A stretch of 64,000 bases of DNA. Source: Cryobacterium sp. PAMC25264. GTDB lineage: Bacteria; Actinomycetota; Actinomycetes; Actinomycetales; Microbacteriaceae. The stretch covers positions 2,418,001 to 2,482,000 of the forward strand of contig NZ_CP080383.1 in assembly GCF_019443325.1 (NCBI RefSeq), given 5' to 3'. Below are positions 17,060 through 24,844 of the stretch, in pieces. The position numbers and the translations under genes were made by a program. Numbering within the stretch: position 1 is the first letter of the stretch; every line of letters starts with the position of its first letter. The notes beneath the pieces were generated by a model. It saw nothing but the letters and a program-made list of their open reading frames with translations, was not told the origin of the DNA and did no database searches.

Positions 17060-17599
17060 TCAGGCCACGTGGTCGGCGAAGCGGGCCAGCATCGTGGTGC
17101 CGCGGCGCGACGGTTGCGGGCTTGTCAAGGCACCGGGCAAGGTTCCCGCCAGGCTGGGTAACGCACCCGGCAGTGTTCCCGGCGCGCTTCCCGGCTTGGC
17201 CTCCGGCAGGCTGCCTTCCCCATCGGCAGACCGGCGGTCCAGGGCCCGAGCGCGGAGCAACGAGATGAACAGGCGTGCCACGGCGGCCACCAGGGCCAGC
17301 GGAGAACAGACGAGCAGCAGCCCGACGCCCACCGAGGCCAGCCGGGCCAGCACCGCCGCATCCGAACCGATGCCGACCAGTCCCAGCTGCAGGAGCAGGA
17401 ACCCGGTGGCGGCCACGACGAAGGAGAGCACGAGTGCGGTGACGAGGGCGGGGACCGCGGAGCGCTCCCGGCGCAGCATCAGGTTCACCGCGTCGATCAC
17501 GAACGAGACGGCGAACGGCAGCACAGCGCAAAGCAGAACGACGGCCGGGTAGGCGGCGAGTTCGCCGAACATTTCCGCGCCCGTAGTCAAACCAGCCAT
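17060..17599 (-). CDS. Small integral membrane protein of unknown function
   Basis: A 179-residue protein with about three hydrophobic segments in the first 110 residues (AAYPAVVLLCAVLPFAVSFV, VPALVTALVLSFVVAATGFL, VGVGLLLVCSPLALVAAVAR). A Ser/Pro/Gly-rich cytoplasmic tail with the repeated motif GxLPGAL follows. I chose the ATG at 17599; an upstream ATG at 17620 is possible. No family recognised. The tail is low in complexity and probably disordered. Confidence 0.6.
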   Translation of the reverse strand: MAGLTTGAEMFGELAAYPAVVLLCAVLPFAVSFVIDAVNLMLRRERSAVPALVTALVLSFVVAATGFLLLQLGLVGIGSDAAVLARLASVGVGLLLVCSPLALVAAVARLFISLLRARALDRRSADGEGSLPEAKPGSAPGTLPGALPSLAGTLPGALTSPQPSRRGTTMLARFADHVA

Positions 17600-17722
17600 G
17601 TGGCCCCATCCCCTCAGCACCTGCTGCGCGGGTCAGCGACCCAGTGATGACCGTACCAATCGAGGGCCCCCCGGACGGGCATCCGCTGTCCCCCACTTCG
17701 GGTCCCCCGCGTTCGGGGAGCG

Positions 17723-18928
17723 CTACAGCCAGGAGTCGCGGTGGTCCTCGATGAAGCGGCGCACGGTGGTGGCCGGCCGGCCGGTCAGCCGGCGGATGCT
17801 GCGGTTGGGCAGCCGCAGCGCGCGCAGCCGCACCGACCGGAAAAGTGCCGCCTGCCGGGCAATCTCGACGGCTGAGCCGCCGAGCCCGGCCAGCCGCTGC
17901 TCGAAGTCGGCCTCGGTCGTGGGCGCGTAGCGGATCGGCCGGTCGAGCACCTCGGCGAGCAGCTCCGCGAGTTGCGTGTACCCGAGAGCCTGCTCACCGG
18001 AGAGCGCGTAGGTCTTGCGCAGATGGCCGGGCTCACCGAGCACCCGGGCGGCTACGCGGGCCACGTCCCGCGCGTCCACGAAGGCCACGTGGGCCCCAGC
18101 GGCCGGCAGGGCGATCTCACGGCGCCGGCGGATGTCGTCCCGGTAGGTGGTGTTCAGAGTCTGCAACACCACGTTGGGCCGCAGCACCGTGTAGGGCGTG
18201 CGAGTGCGTTTGAGGTAGCGCTCCACATCGTGCTGGGGCGACCGGGCCTGTAGCGGCACACCCTGCTGCGACAGGAACACGATCTGTCGCACCCCGCTCT
18301 CCATCGCCGTGTCGATGAAGGGGATCAGGGTGCGGCCCACGTCGCCGACGGTCGGCGGCAGCACTAGGAACACCCGGTCCGCCCCGCCGAGCGCGCTCGC
18401 CCAGGTGCTCCGGTCGGCGAAGTCGAACGCCCGCACCGTAGCCGCCTGGGCCCCGGCGGGCAGGGCGGATGCGACGGTCTGGCCCGGAGGCCCGGCCGCC
18501 GGCAGCGCCCCCGGCCGGCCATTCGCCGCGGTCGCCGCCGGCCCAGCCGCGGTACCGGGCTTGCGGGTGGGGTTCTGCAGGGGTTTCTGGTTGGGCGCCC
18601 GCGGCGGTTTACCGAGGGGCCGACCCGGGCCAGGGCCCTCCGGCCGGCCGCCACCGGCTCGGCCTCCGACGCCACTGGCGCCGCCGCTGCCGAACCCGCT
18701 GCCGGCGGCGGCACCGCCTGCAGGATGGGAGGCTCCCCCGGCGGAGATTCCGCTCGCGCGCCGGGCGCCGTCGGCGATCCAGGCGCGCGGGTCGCGCATC
18801 CCCGCTACCACGGGCTCACCGGCCTCGACGAGGGCGTCGACGACGGCCCGGCCGATGGTGCCGGAGGCGCCGGTGACCAGAACCCCCGGGGTACGCCGCG
18901 ACGACGGGGCAGTGCGGGCGTCGGTCAT
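17723..18928 (-). CDS. NmrA-like NAD(P)-binding protein with a low-complexity insert
   Basis: A 401-residue Rossmann protein of the atypical SDR/NmrA group. The nucleotide motif TGASGTIG lies at residues 19-26. The core resumes with VRAFDFADRSTWASALGGADRVFLVLPP, then RQIVFLSQQGV, YTVLRPNVVLQT, VDARDVARVAARVL. Relatives are about 280-290 residues. Here about 110 residues (52-162) rich in Gly, Pro and Ala are inserted between the second and third core strands. The family acts as redox sensor or quinone reductase; no substrate is evident. It stands alone. Confidence 0.8.
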   Translation of the reverse strand: MTDARTAPSSRRTPGVLVTGASGTIGRAVVDALVEAGEPVVAGMRDPRAWIADGARRASGISAGGASHPAGGAAAGSGFGSGGASGVGGRAGGGRPEGPGPGRPLGKPPRAPNQKPLQNPTRKPGTAAGPAATAANGRPGALPAAGPPGQTVASALPAGAQAATVRAFDFADRSTWASALGGADRVFLVLPPTVGDVGRTLIPFIDTAMESGVRQIVFLSQQGVPLQARSPQHDVERYLKRTRTPYTVLRPNVVLQTLNTTYRDDIRRRREIALPAAGAHVAFVDARDVARVAARVLGEPGHLRKTYALSGEQALGYTQLAELLAEVLDRPIRYAPTTEADFEQRLAGLGGSAVEIARQAALFRSVRLRALRLPNRSIRRLTGRPATTVRRFIEDHRDSWL

Positions 18929-19046
18929 GTCCCTTACGTTAGCGCCGCGAGAGCCCTCACCAGCTCGCGAAGGCGGGCGTGTGGCTACCGCAGTGCCACG
19001 AAGCAGCCCTACGGCAGCTTTCGCGAAAACGGGCGGGCAGTGCGGG

Positions 19047-21146
19047 TCAGACCGCGTCGAGGGTGAACAGGGCGGCCTGCTCAGGGGTGAGCAGCGGGGC
19101 GGGCAGGCCCACCCGGGTCAGCACGGCGCCCGTGAGCACCAGCTCGGGGGCGCCCTCGGCCAGCCAGGCCGGTGGCACGGTCTGCATCGTGTGCGGCGCC
19201 GGCCCCACGAGCAACGCCTGCACCCGGTAGCGCCGCTCGGGGTCGAGCCCGGCGAACCGGATCGGCGCGGGCAGCGCTGCCCGGGGTGCGGCCAGTGCGA
19301 CCTGCGCGAACACCGCTGAGGACGCATCCGCCGCGACGACCCCGTGCAGTTCGATCGCCGGGTCGGACCCATCGGTGTGCACCACGACCCCGCCGTGCAA
19401 CAGGGCGCGGCGCTCCTTGTACACGGCGATCCAGGCGGCGATCTGGTCGAGCTCCGCGGGGCTGGCCTGGGTGAGGTCCCACTCGATGCCGGCGCTGCCG
19501 AACAGGGCCGTGGCCAGCCGGAACCCCAGCGCGGAGGTGCGGCCGGTGGTGTGCGCGGTCGCGGCGCCGAGGTGGCCGCCGAGGTACTCCGGCGGCACGA
19601 GCACGCTCGTGTACCGCTGGATCTGCTGGCGCTCCAGCGGGTCGTTGGTGTCGCTGGTCCAGACCCGGTCCACCCGTTCGAGGATCCCCAGGTCGATGCG
19701 TCCGCCGCCGGAGGCGCAGGACTCGATCTCCAGGCCCGGCTGCGCGGCCCGCACGGCGTCGATGAGCCGGTACAGCGCGGCGGTCTGCCGGTGCGCTGAG
19801 CCGCCGAGCAGGTCCCGGTTGTGGTCCCATTTGAGGTAGCTGATCGGGTATTCCACCAGAAGCGCCGTGAGGCGTTCGAGCAGCCAGGCGAACGCGTCGG
19901 GGTTGCCGAGGTCGAGCACCCGCTGGCCGCGCCAGGTGGGGGCGGCGGCGGAGCCGAGCAGCCAGTCCGGGTGCGCGCGGGCCAGGTCGGAGTCGGGGTT
20001 GACCATCTCGGGTTCCACCCAGAGGCCGAAGTCGAGGCCGGCGTCGGTGACGCGCCGCACCAGCGGGTGCAGACCCTCAGGCCACTTGGCGGCATCCACG
20101 AACCAGTCGCCGAGCGCACGCTGGTCGTCGGTACGGCCGGAGAACCAGCCGTCGTCGAGCACAAAACGCTCCACGCCCACCCGGGCGGCGGCATCGACGA
20201 GCCGGCCGAGGGTCTCCAGGTCGTGGTCGAAGTACACGGCCTCCCAGGTGTTCAGCAGCACCGGGCGCGGCCCGCGCACGGTGGACCAGGAGCGGATCCA
20301 CGGGTGCAGGCGTGCGCTGAGCCCGTCGAGGCCGGCGTCGGAGTAGACCGCGACGGTCCACGGACTGGTGTAGCTCTCGCCGGCGGCGAGGCTGAGCTCG
20401 CCGGGCGTGAGCAGTTCGCCGGCGCCGAGCACGGCGTAGCCGAGCGCACTGCGTTCGGCCCAGACCCGCTTGTCGCCGCTCCAGGCCAGGTGCACGGCCC
20501 ATACCTCGCCGTGCCGGAACCCGAAACCGGGCGTGCCGGCCACCGTGAGATAGGAGTCGTCGTGGCCGGGCCGGCCGTGCCGGGACTCCCGGCTCCACAC
20601 GCCCTGGCCGAGGGTGCTGCGCTGCGGGCGGCGTTCGTGGCTCCACAGCCCGGTGAAGTCGAGGATCTCCCCCGCCCGGTCGGGCACCGGCAGGATTGCG
20701 TCCAGGCCGGCGAGCTCGAAGCCGCTGTCGCCGGAGTTCGTCAGAGTGTGCCGAAGGCGCAGCACACCCTGCACGGTCAGTTCGAGTTCGGTGGCGACGC
20801 TGACGGATGCGGCCGCATCCACCAGCTCGACCGTCACCGCGTTCGCGCCCCGCACGTGCACGTCGACGAGCGCGAGGGCCAGGTCGGTGTGTCCCTCCCC
20901 GGGGCGGAACCCCCCGAGGCCGGGGCGTCCGCTCCAGCCCTCGTGCAGGGTCGGCAGTAGGGAGAGCCTGAGCGGCGAGTCGATCGAGCTGGGGCCCACG
21001 GGCGGCACGCTCGCCGCGGCGAGAGTCTGCAATTCGGGGTCGGTCAGCTCGCCGAGGTCGGCGCCCCAGTGCACGATCACCGGGGCACCCGGCCCGGTGG
21101 CGTCGAGAACGAGGCTGGTGCCGGAGGCGCGGAGGTGGGAGATCAT
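19047..21146 (-). CDS. Alpha-galactosidase, glycoside hydrolase family 36
   Basis: A 699-residue cytoplasmic enzyme. After a beta-sandwich N-domain comes the (beta/alpha)8 barrel with DDGWFSGR, GLWVEPEMVNPDSDL, the nucleophile Asp441 in LKWDHNRD, ESCASGGGRIDLGIL and acid/base Asp499 in VWTSDTND. These are the standard GH36 sites, cleaving terminal alpha-galactose from melibiose or raffinose-type sugars. I take the ATG at 21146; the frame is open to 21254 without a ribosome site. It is the last gene of the galactoside operon, separated from the binding-protein gene by 411 bp holding a strong hairpin and a 91-bp tandem repeat. Confidence 0.93.
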   Translation of the reverse strand: MISHLRASGTSLVLDATGPGAPVIVHWGADLGELTDPELQTLAAASVPPVGPSSIDSPLRLSLLPTLHEGWSGRPGLGGFRPGEGHTDLALALVDVHVRGANAVTVELVDAAASVSVATELELTVQGVLRLRHTLTNSGDSGFELAGLDAILPVPDRAGEILDFTGLWSHERRPQRSTLGQGVWSRESRHGRPGHDDSYLTVAGTPGFGFRHGEVWAVHLAWSGDKRVWAERSALGYAVLGAGELLTPGELSLAAGESYTSPWTVAVYSDAGLDGLSARLHPWIRSWSTVRGPRPVLLNTWEAVYFDHDLETLGRLVDAAARVGVERFVLDDGWFSGRTDDQRALGDWFVDAAKWPEGLHPLVRRVTDAGLDFGLWVEPEMVNPDSDLARAHPDWLLGSAAAPTWRGQRVLDLGNPDAFAWLLERLTALLVEYPISYLKWDHNRDLLGGSAHRQTAALYRLIDAVRAAQPGLEIESCASGGGRIDLGILERVDRVWTSDTNDPLERQQIQRYTSVLVPPEYLGGHLGAATAHTTGRTSALGFRLATALFGSAGIEWDLTQASPAELDQIAAWIAVYKERRALLHGGVVVHTDGSDPAIELHGVVAADASSAVFAQVALAAPRAALPAPIRFAGLDPERRYRVQALLVGPAPHTMQTVPPAWLAEGAPELVLTGAVLTRVGLPAPLLTPEQAALFTLDAV

Positions 21147-21233
21147 GACACTACTTCTTTCGATGGTTATGGGGGAACGATAGTGCGTGAGTCGGGTGCT
21201 CCTGCCGAGCTGCTGCCCCGGGCTGCGCGGGAA

Positions 21234-21422
21234 GCACGCCGCTGCGCGGGTCATGCGCCACCCCGGCCCGGCACCTGCACGGCGCCGTGCCGAGCAACGC
21301 GGGTCACGCGCCGCAACGCGGGCAGCACGCCGCTGCGCGGGTCATGCGCCACCCCGGCCCGGCACCTGCACGGCGCCGTGCCGAGCAACGCGGGTCACGC
21401 GCCGCAACGCGGGCAGCACGCC
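21234..21422. repeat. 91-bp tandem duplication
   Basis: A 91-bp unit starting GCACGCCGCTGCGCGGGTCA begins at 21234 and again at 21325, and its first bases recur at 21416. Each unit contains the perfect palindrome GCACGGCGCCGTGC. Nothing coding is apparent in the 411-bp gap 21147-21557. Confidence 0.9.
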
Positions 21423-21500
21423 ACCCGCGAAACGGCGCCACACCCGCGCACCGCCGGTGAGTCACCCTCGCGCGGCGTAAGCGCGGCGCACACGCACCGC

Positions 21501-21529
21501 ACCGCCCGGCGCGAAACGCGCCGGGCGGT
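21501..21529 (-). terminator. Strong GC hairpin after the galactoside binding-protein gene
   Basis: Perfect 13-bp stem ACCGCCCGGCGCG / CGCGCCGGGCGGT with an AAA loop, 29 bp past the stop. It may limit readthrough into the alpha-galactosidase gene. Confidence 0.7.
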
Positions 21530-21557
21530 ACGGGTGACTCAGGCGATCAAGCGGTGG

Positions 21558-22889
21558 CTACTCCTTGACGGGAATGGACTGCGCCTGCAGGGCCTTGATG
21601 GTGGCGCTCTGACCGGTGGTGAGGGCCTCGGCGAGGGTGCCGTTGCCACTCACTGCGGCCTTGAAGCCGTCCGAGACGTCGTTGTACGTCTGCGTCATGG
21701 TCGGACCCCAGACGAAGTCGCTGGAGACCTCGCCGGATGCCTTCGCGAAGACGTCGTAGATCGGCTGGTTGCCGTAGAACTCCACGCCTTCCTTGAGCAC
21801 GGGGAGGTCGAGTCCGTCCTTGGCGGCCGGGTACAGGTTGGCCGACTCGTTGAGCATGGTGAGCGACTCGCTGGAGCTGTTCAGCCACAGGGCGAACTGC
21901 GCGGCTTCGTACGGGTGCTTGGAGCCGGTGAACACTGCGGTGGACGAGCCACCCCAGTTGCCGCTGGCCTCATCGCCGGCTTCCCACTGCGGGGAGGCCG
22001 CGACGGCCCACTTGCCCGCGGTGTCGGGCGCGCCGCTGGCGATGGAGTTTGCACCCCAGGCTGCGGAGTTCCAGGTCCAGGCGGCGCCGGTGTTGTAGGC
22101 GTTGTCCCACTCGGTGGTCCACGGCGGCTGGGTCGAGACGAGGTCCCGGTCGATCAGGTCCTGCCAGTAGTCGGCGACCTTGATGGACTCGTCGCCGGTC
22201 AGGTCGACGTTCCAGTCGGTGCCGTCGTTGCCGAACCAGGTGCCGCCGGCCTGCCAGACGAGTCCGGCGAACTGGTTGATGTCACTCTGCGAGAAGTTGG
22301 TGATGTACGAGCCCGTGGCGCGCACCTGCTCGGCAGCCGTGGCGAACTCATCCCAGGTGGTGGGGATGGCGATGTTGTTCGCGGCGAAGAGGTCGGCGCG
22401 GTAGAACATGGCCATGGGGCCGGAGTCCTGCGGGATCGCGTAGACGGAGTCGTCTTCGTTGAAGCTGACCTGGCCCCAGGTCCAGTCGACGAAGTCGGAC
22501 TTGGCGTCCATGACGCCGTCGCAGGAGGCGAGGTTCATCAGGCCGTCCTGCACGCGGAAGTTGGGCAGCGCGTCGTACTCGATCTGGCCGAGGTCGGGCG
22601 CGTTGCCGGCCTCGAGCTGGTTGAAGAAGTTGGCGTAGGTGCCGCCGTTGCCGTTCGGGCCGGTCTGCACGGCCACCTGGATGTCGGGGTTGGCCTTGTT
22701 CCAGACGTCGACGACGTCTTCGATGCCGGGGATCCACGACGTGAAGGTCAGGTTGACCTTGCCGTCGGAGGGAGCACAGTCGGCAGCATCGGCGCTGCCA
22801 CCGGTCGATGCGGCGGTGGAGCAGCCGGTGAGGGCTACCGTCGCAGCGGTGAGCAGGGCAACAGTGGCCGCTCTCTTCGTGATTCGCAT
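21558..22889 (-). CDS. Sugar-binding lipoprotein of galactoside ABC importer
   Basis: A 443-residue extracytoplasmic binding protein. The signal peptide ends in lipobox LTGC (residues ~18-21). The mature part is the CUT1 type: VNLTFTSWIPGIEDVVDVWNKANPDIQV, QIEYDALPNFRVQDGLMNL, IPQDSGPMAMFYRADLFAANNI, and NWGGSSTAVFTGSKHPYEAAQFALWL. RBS AAGGAA sits before the ATG at 22889. It follows two permease genes and is enclosed by GH42 and GH36 genes, so galactosides are the likely ligands. Confidence 0.9.
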   Translation of the reverse strand: MRITKRAATVALLTAATVALTGCSTAASTGGSADAADCAPSDGKVNLTFTSWIPGIEDVVDVWNKANPDIQVAVQTGPNGNGGTYANFFNQLEAGNAPDLGQIEYDALPNFRVQDGLMNLASCDGVMDAKSDFVDWTWGQVSFNEDDSVYAIPQDSGPMAMFYRADLFAANNIAIPTTWDEFATAAEQVRATGSYITNFSQSDINQFAGLVWQAGGTWFGNDGTDWNVDLTGDESIKVADYWQDLIDRDLVSTQPPWTTEWDNAYNTGAAWTWNSAAWGANSIASGAPDTAGKWAVAASPQWEAGDEASGNWGGSSTAVFTGSKHPYEAAQFALWLNSSSESLTMLNESANLYPAAKDGLDLPVLKEGVEFYGNQPIYDVFAKASGEVSSDFVWGPTMTQTYNDVSDGFKAAVSGNGTLAEALTTGQSATIKALQAQSIPVKE

Positions 22890-22985
22890 TGTTTTCCTTT
22901 GTTGGGTTTTCGCTGAAAAGGAGTGGTGCAAGGTGGTGCGGATGGTGCGGGTAAGGCTGGTCGTACGGTCGAGAAGTTGAGGAGG

Positions 22986-23906
22986 TTACTTGACGCTGCC
23001 GGCGCCGAGGCCGTTGCGCCAGAAGCGCTGCAGCAGCAGGAACAGGATGATGAGCGGGATGATCGACAACAGCGCGCCGATAAGCACATAGCCGCGCAGT
23101 TCGGGGATCTGGTTGACCTGGGAGTTCCAGGCGTAGAGGCCCAGGGTGACCGGGAACAGGGTCTCGTCGCGCAGCATGATCAGCGGCAGGAAGAAGTTGT
23201 TCCAGATGGCCACGAACTGGAAGAGGAACACCGTGACCAGGGCGGGGAACATCAGCTTCACGGACACGGTGAAGAAGGTGCGCACCTCGCCGGCCCCGTC
23301 GAGGCGGGCGGCCTCGATCAGTTCGTCGGGCACACTCGCCGCGGCGAAGATGCGGGTGAGGTACACGCCGAACGGGCTGACCAGGCTGGGCAGGAACACC
23401 GCCCAGAACGTGTTGGTCAGGCTGACCTGGCTGAAGATCAGGAACAGCGGCAGCGCCAGCGCGGTGGCGGGCACGAGCACCCCACCGAGCACGATGTTGA
23501 AGAGCAGTTCCCGGCCCGGGAAGCGGTACTTCGCCAGGGCGTAGCCGGCCATGCCGGCGAACAGGGTGGCCAGCAGGGCGCCAGCGCCGGCGTAGAGGGC
23601 GCTGTTGAGCATCCACTTGAGGAAGACGCCGTCACGGTAGGCGACCAGGTTGCCGATGTTGGCGAACAGGTTGAAGTCGGCGAACCAGAGCGGGTTGGTG
23701 CTGGTGAACTGGCCGCTCGACTTGGTGCCGGCGATGAACAGCCACCAGATCGGGATGAGGAAGTAGAGCGTGAAGACGAGCATCACGGTCATCGCACCGA
23801 CGCGGGCGAGCGGGCTCTCCTTGGGCCCCTTGGGGGCGGGGTTGGCGGCGTTCCTGGCGCGCTTGGAGGCGCGGGAGACGGCCGGAGACTCGGTGAGGGC
23901 GCTCAT
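22986..23906 (-). CDS. Galactoside ABC permease, MalG/CUT1 type
   Basis: A 306-residue permease with six membrane segments after a 35-residue basic tail. The EAA loop reads ELIEAARLDGAGEVRTFFTVSVKLMFPA. It ends with RFWRNGLGAGSVK, typical of the family. Its ATG overlaps the stop of the partner permease (ATGA). The binding protein follows after 96 bp. Confidence 0.92.
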   Translation of the reverse strand: MSALTESPAVSRASKRARNAANPAPKGPKESPLARVGAMTVMLVFTLYFLIPIWWLFIAGTKSSGQFTSTNPLWFADFNLFANIGNLVAYRDGVFLKWMLNSALYAGAGALLATLFAGMAGYALAKYRFPGRELLFNIVLGGVLVPATALALPLFLIFSQVSLTNTFWAVFLPSLVSPFGVYLTRIFAAASVPDELIEAARLDGAGEVRTFFTVSVKLMFPALVTVFLFQFVAIWNNFFLPLIMLRDETLFPVTLGLYAWNSQVNQIPELRGYVLIGALLSIIPLIILFLLLQRFWRNGLGAGSVK

Positions 23907-24844
23907 TTGCCTTCCTTCCGCTGGGTGAACTTGAGGAACGAGAACGAGAGCACGAAGGTGGCCAGGGCCAGCACCACGCTGAAGGCCGCGGCGAGGCTCA
24001 CGTTGGGGATCGAGGAGGTGGAGTAGACCATCAGGTTCGGGGTGAACGTGCTGGTCACCGCGGAGCTGAAGGTGCGGAACACCTGCGGCTCGGCGAGCAG
24101 CTGCAGGGTGCCGATGATGGAGAAGATGCCGGTGAGCACGATGGCGGGCATGATCAGCGGGATCTTGATCGACCAGGCGATGCGGAACTGGCCGGCGCCG
24201 TCGAGGCGGGCGGCCTCGTAGATCTCGGTGGGGATGGCCAGCAGGGCCGAGTAGATGATGAGCATGTTGTAGCCCACGTAGACCCAGGTGACGACGTTCG
24301 CGATGGCCCAGAGCACCAGGTCGGCGGAGAGGAAGCTGATGTTGCTGGTGAGCGCTGTGAACGGCGACAGGTTGGGCGAGTAGAGGAAGCCCCACATGAT
24401 CGCGGCGATGACGCCAGGAACGGCGTAGGGCACGAAGAACGCGAGCCGGAAGAAGCGCTTGCCACGAAGCAGCGGGCTGTCCAGCAGCAGTGCGAAGAGC
24501 AGCGCCAGGCCGAGCATCACCGGGACCTGCACCACGCCGAAGGCGAGCACCCGGCCGATGGACTCCCAGAACGGGCCGTTCTGGAACACGGCGATGTACT
24601 GCGTCAGGCCGCCGAAAACCTGGGTGGCCTTGCCGAAGGTGCCGTCCCGCTCCACCACGAGCAGCGACTGGTAAATCGCGTACCCGATCGGGATCAGGTA
24701 GAACAACGTGAACAAGACGGCGAACGGCACGATGAAGACGGCGATCGCCCTCGGGTGCGCCACCTTGATCTTGCGGGGCTTCGGTGCCGGGCTGCGGGGT
24801 GCCGCGCTCCGGGCATCCGCGGCCGGAAGGGCTGGTGCGCTCAT
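23903..24844 (-). CDS. Galactoside ABC permease, MalF/CUT1 type
   Basis: A 313-residue permease with a Pro/Ala-rich tail of 35 residues, then six membrane segments. The EAA loop is EIYEAARLDGAGQFRIAWSIKIPLIMPA. Start-stop overlaps with the GH42 gene before it and the second permease after it show a single coupled transcript. No operon-encoded ATPase is present, so a shared MsiK-like ATPase elsewhere is probably used, as is common in actinobacteria. Confidence 0.92.
   Translation of the reverse strand: MSAPALPAADARSAAPRSPAPKPRKIKVAHPRAIAVFIVPFAVLFTLFYLIPIGYAIYQSLLVVERDGTFGKATQVFGGLTQYIAVFQNGPFWESIGRVLAFGVVQVPVMLGLALLFALLLDSPLLRGKRFFRLAFFVPYAVPGVIAAIMWGFLYSPNLSPFTALTSNISFLSADLVLWAIANVVTWVYVGYNMLIIYSALLAIPTEIYEAARLDGAGQFRIAWSIKIPLIMPAIVLTGIFSIIGTLQLLAEPQVFRTFSSAVTSTFTPNLMVYSTSSIPNVSLAAAFSVVLALATFVLSFSFLKFTQRKEGK

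Noticed and set aside
21069..22916. 615-codon frame on + strand across the 91-bp repeats
   Set aside because: Antisense to the sugar-binding protein gene; the portion over the repeats has no independent support.
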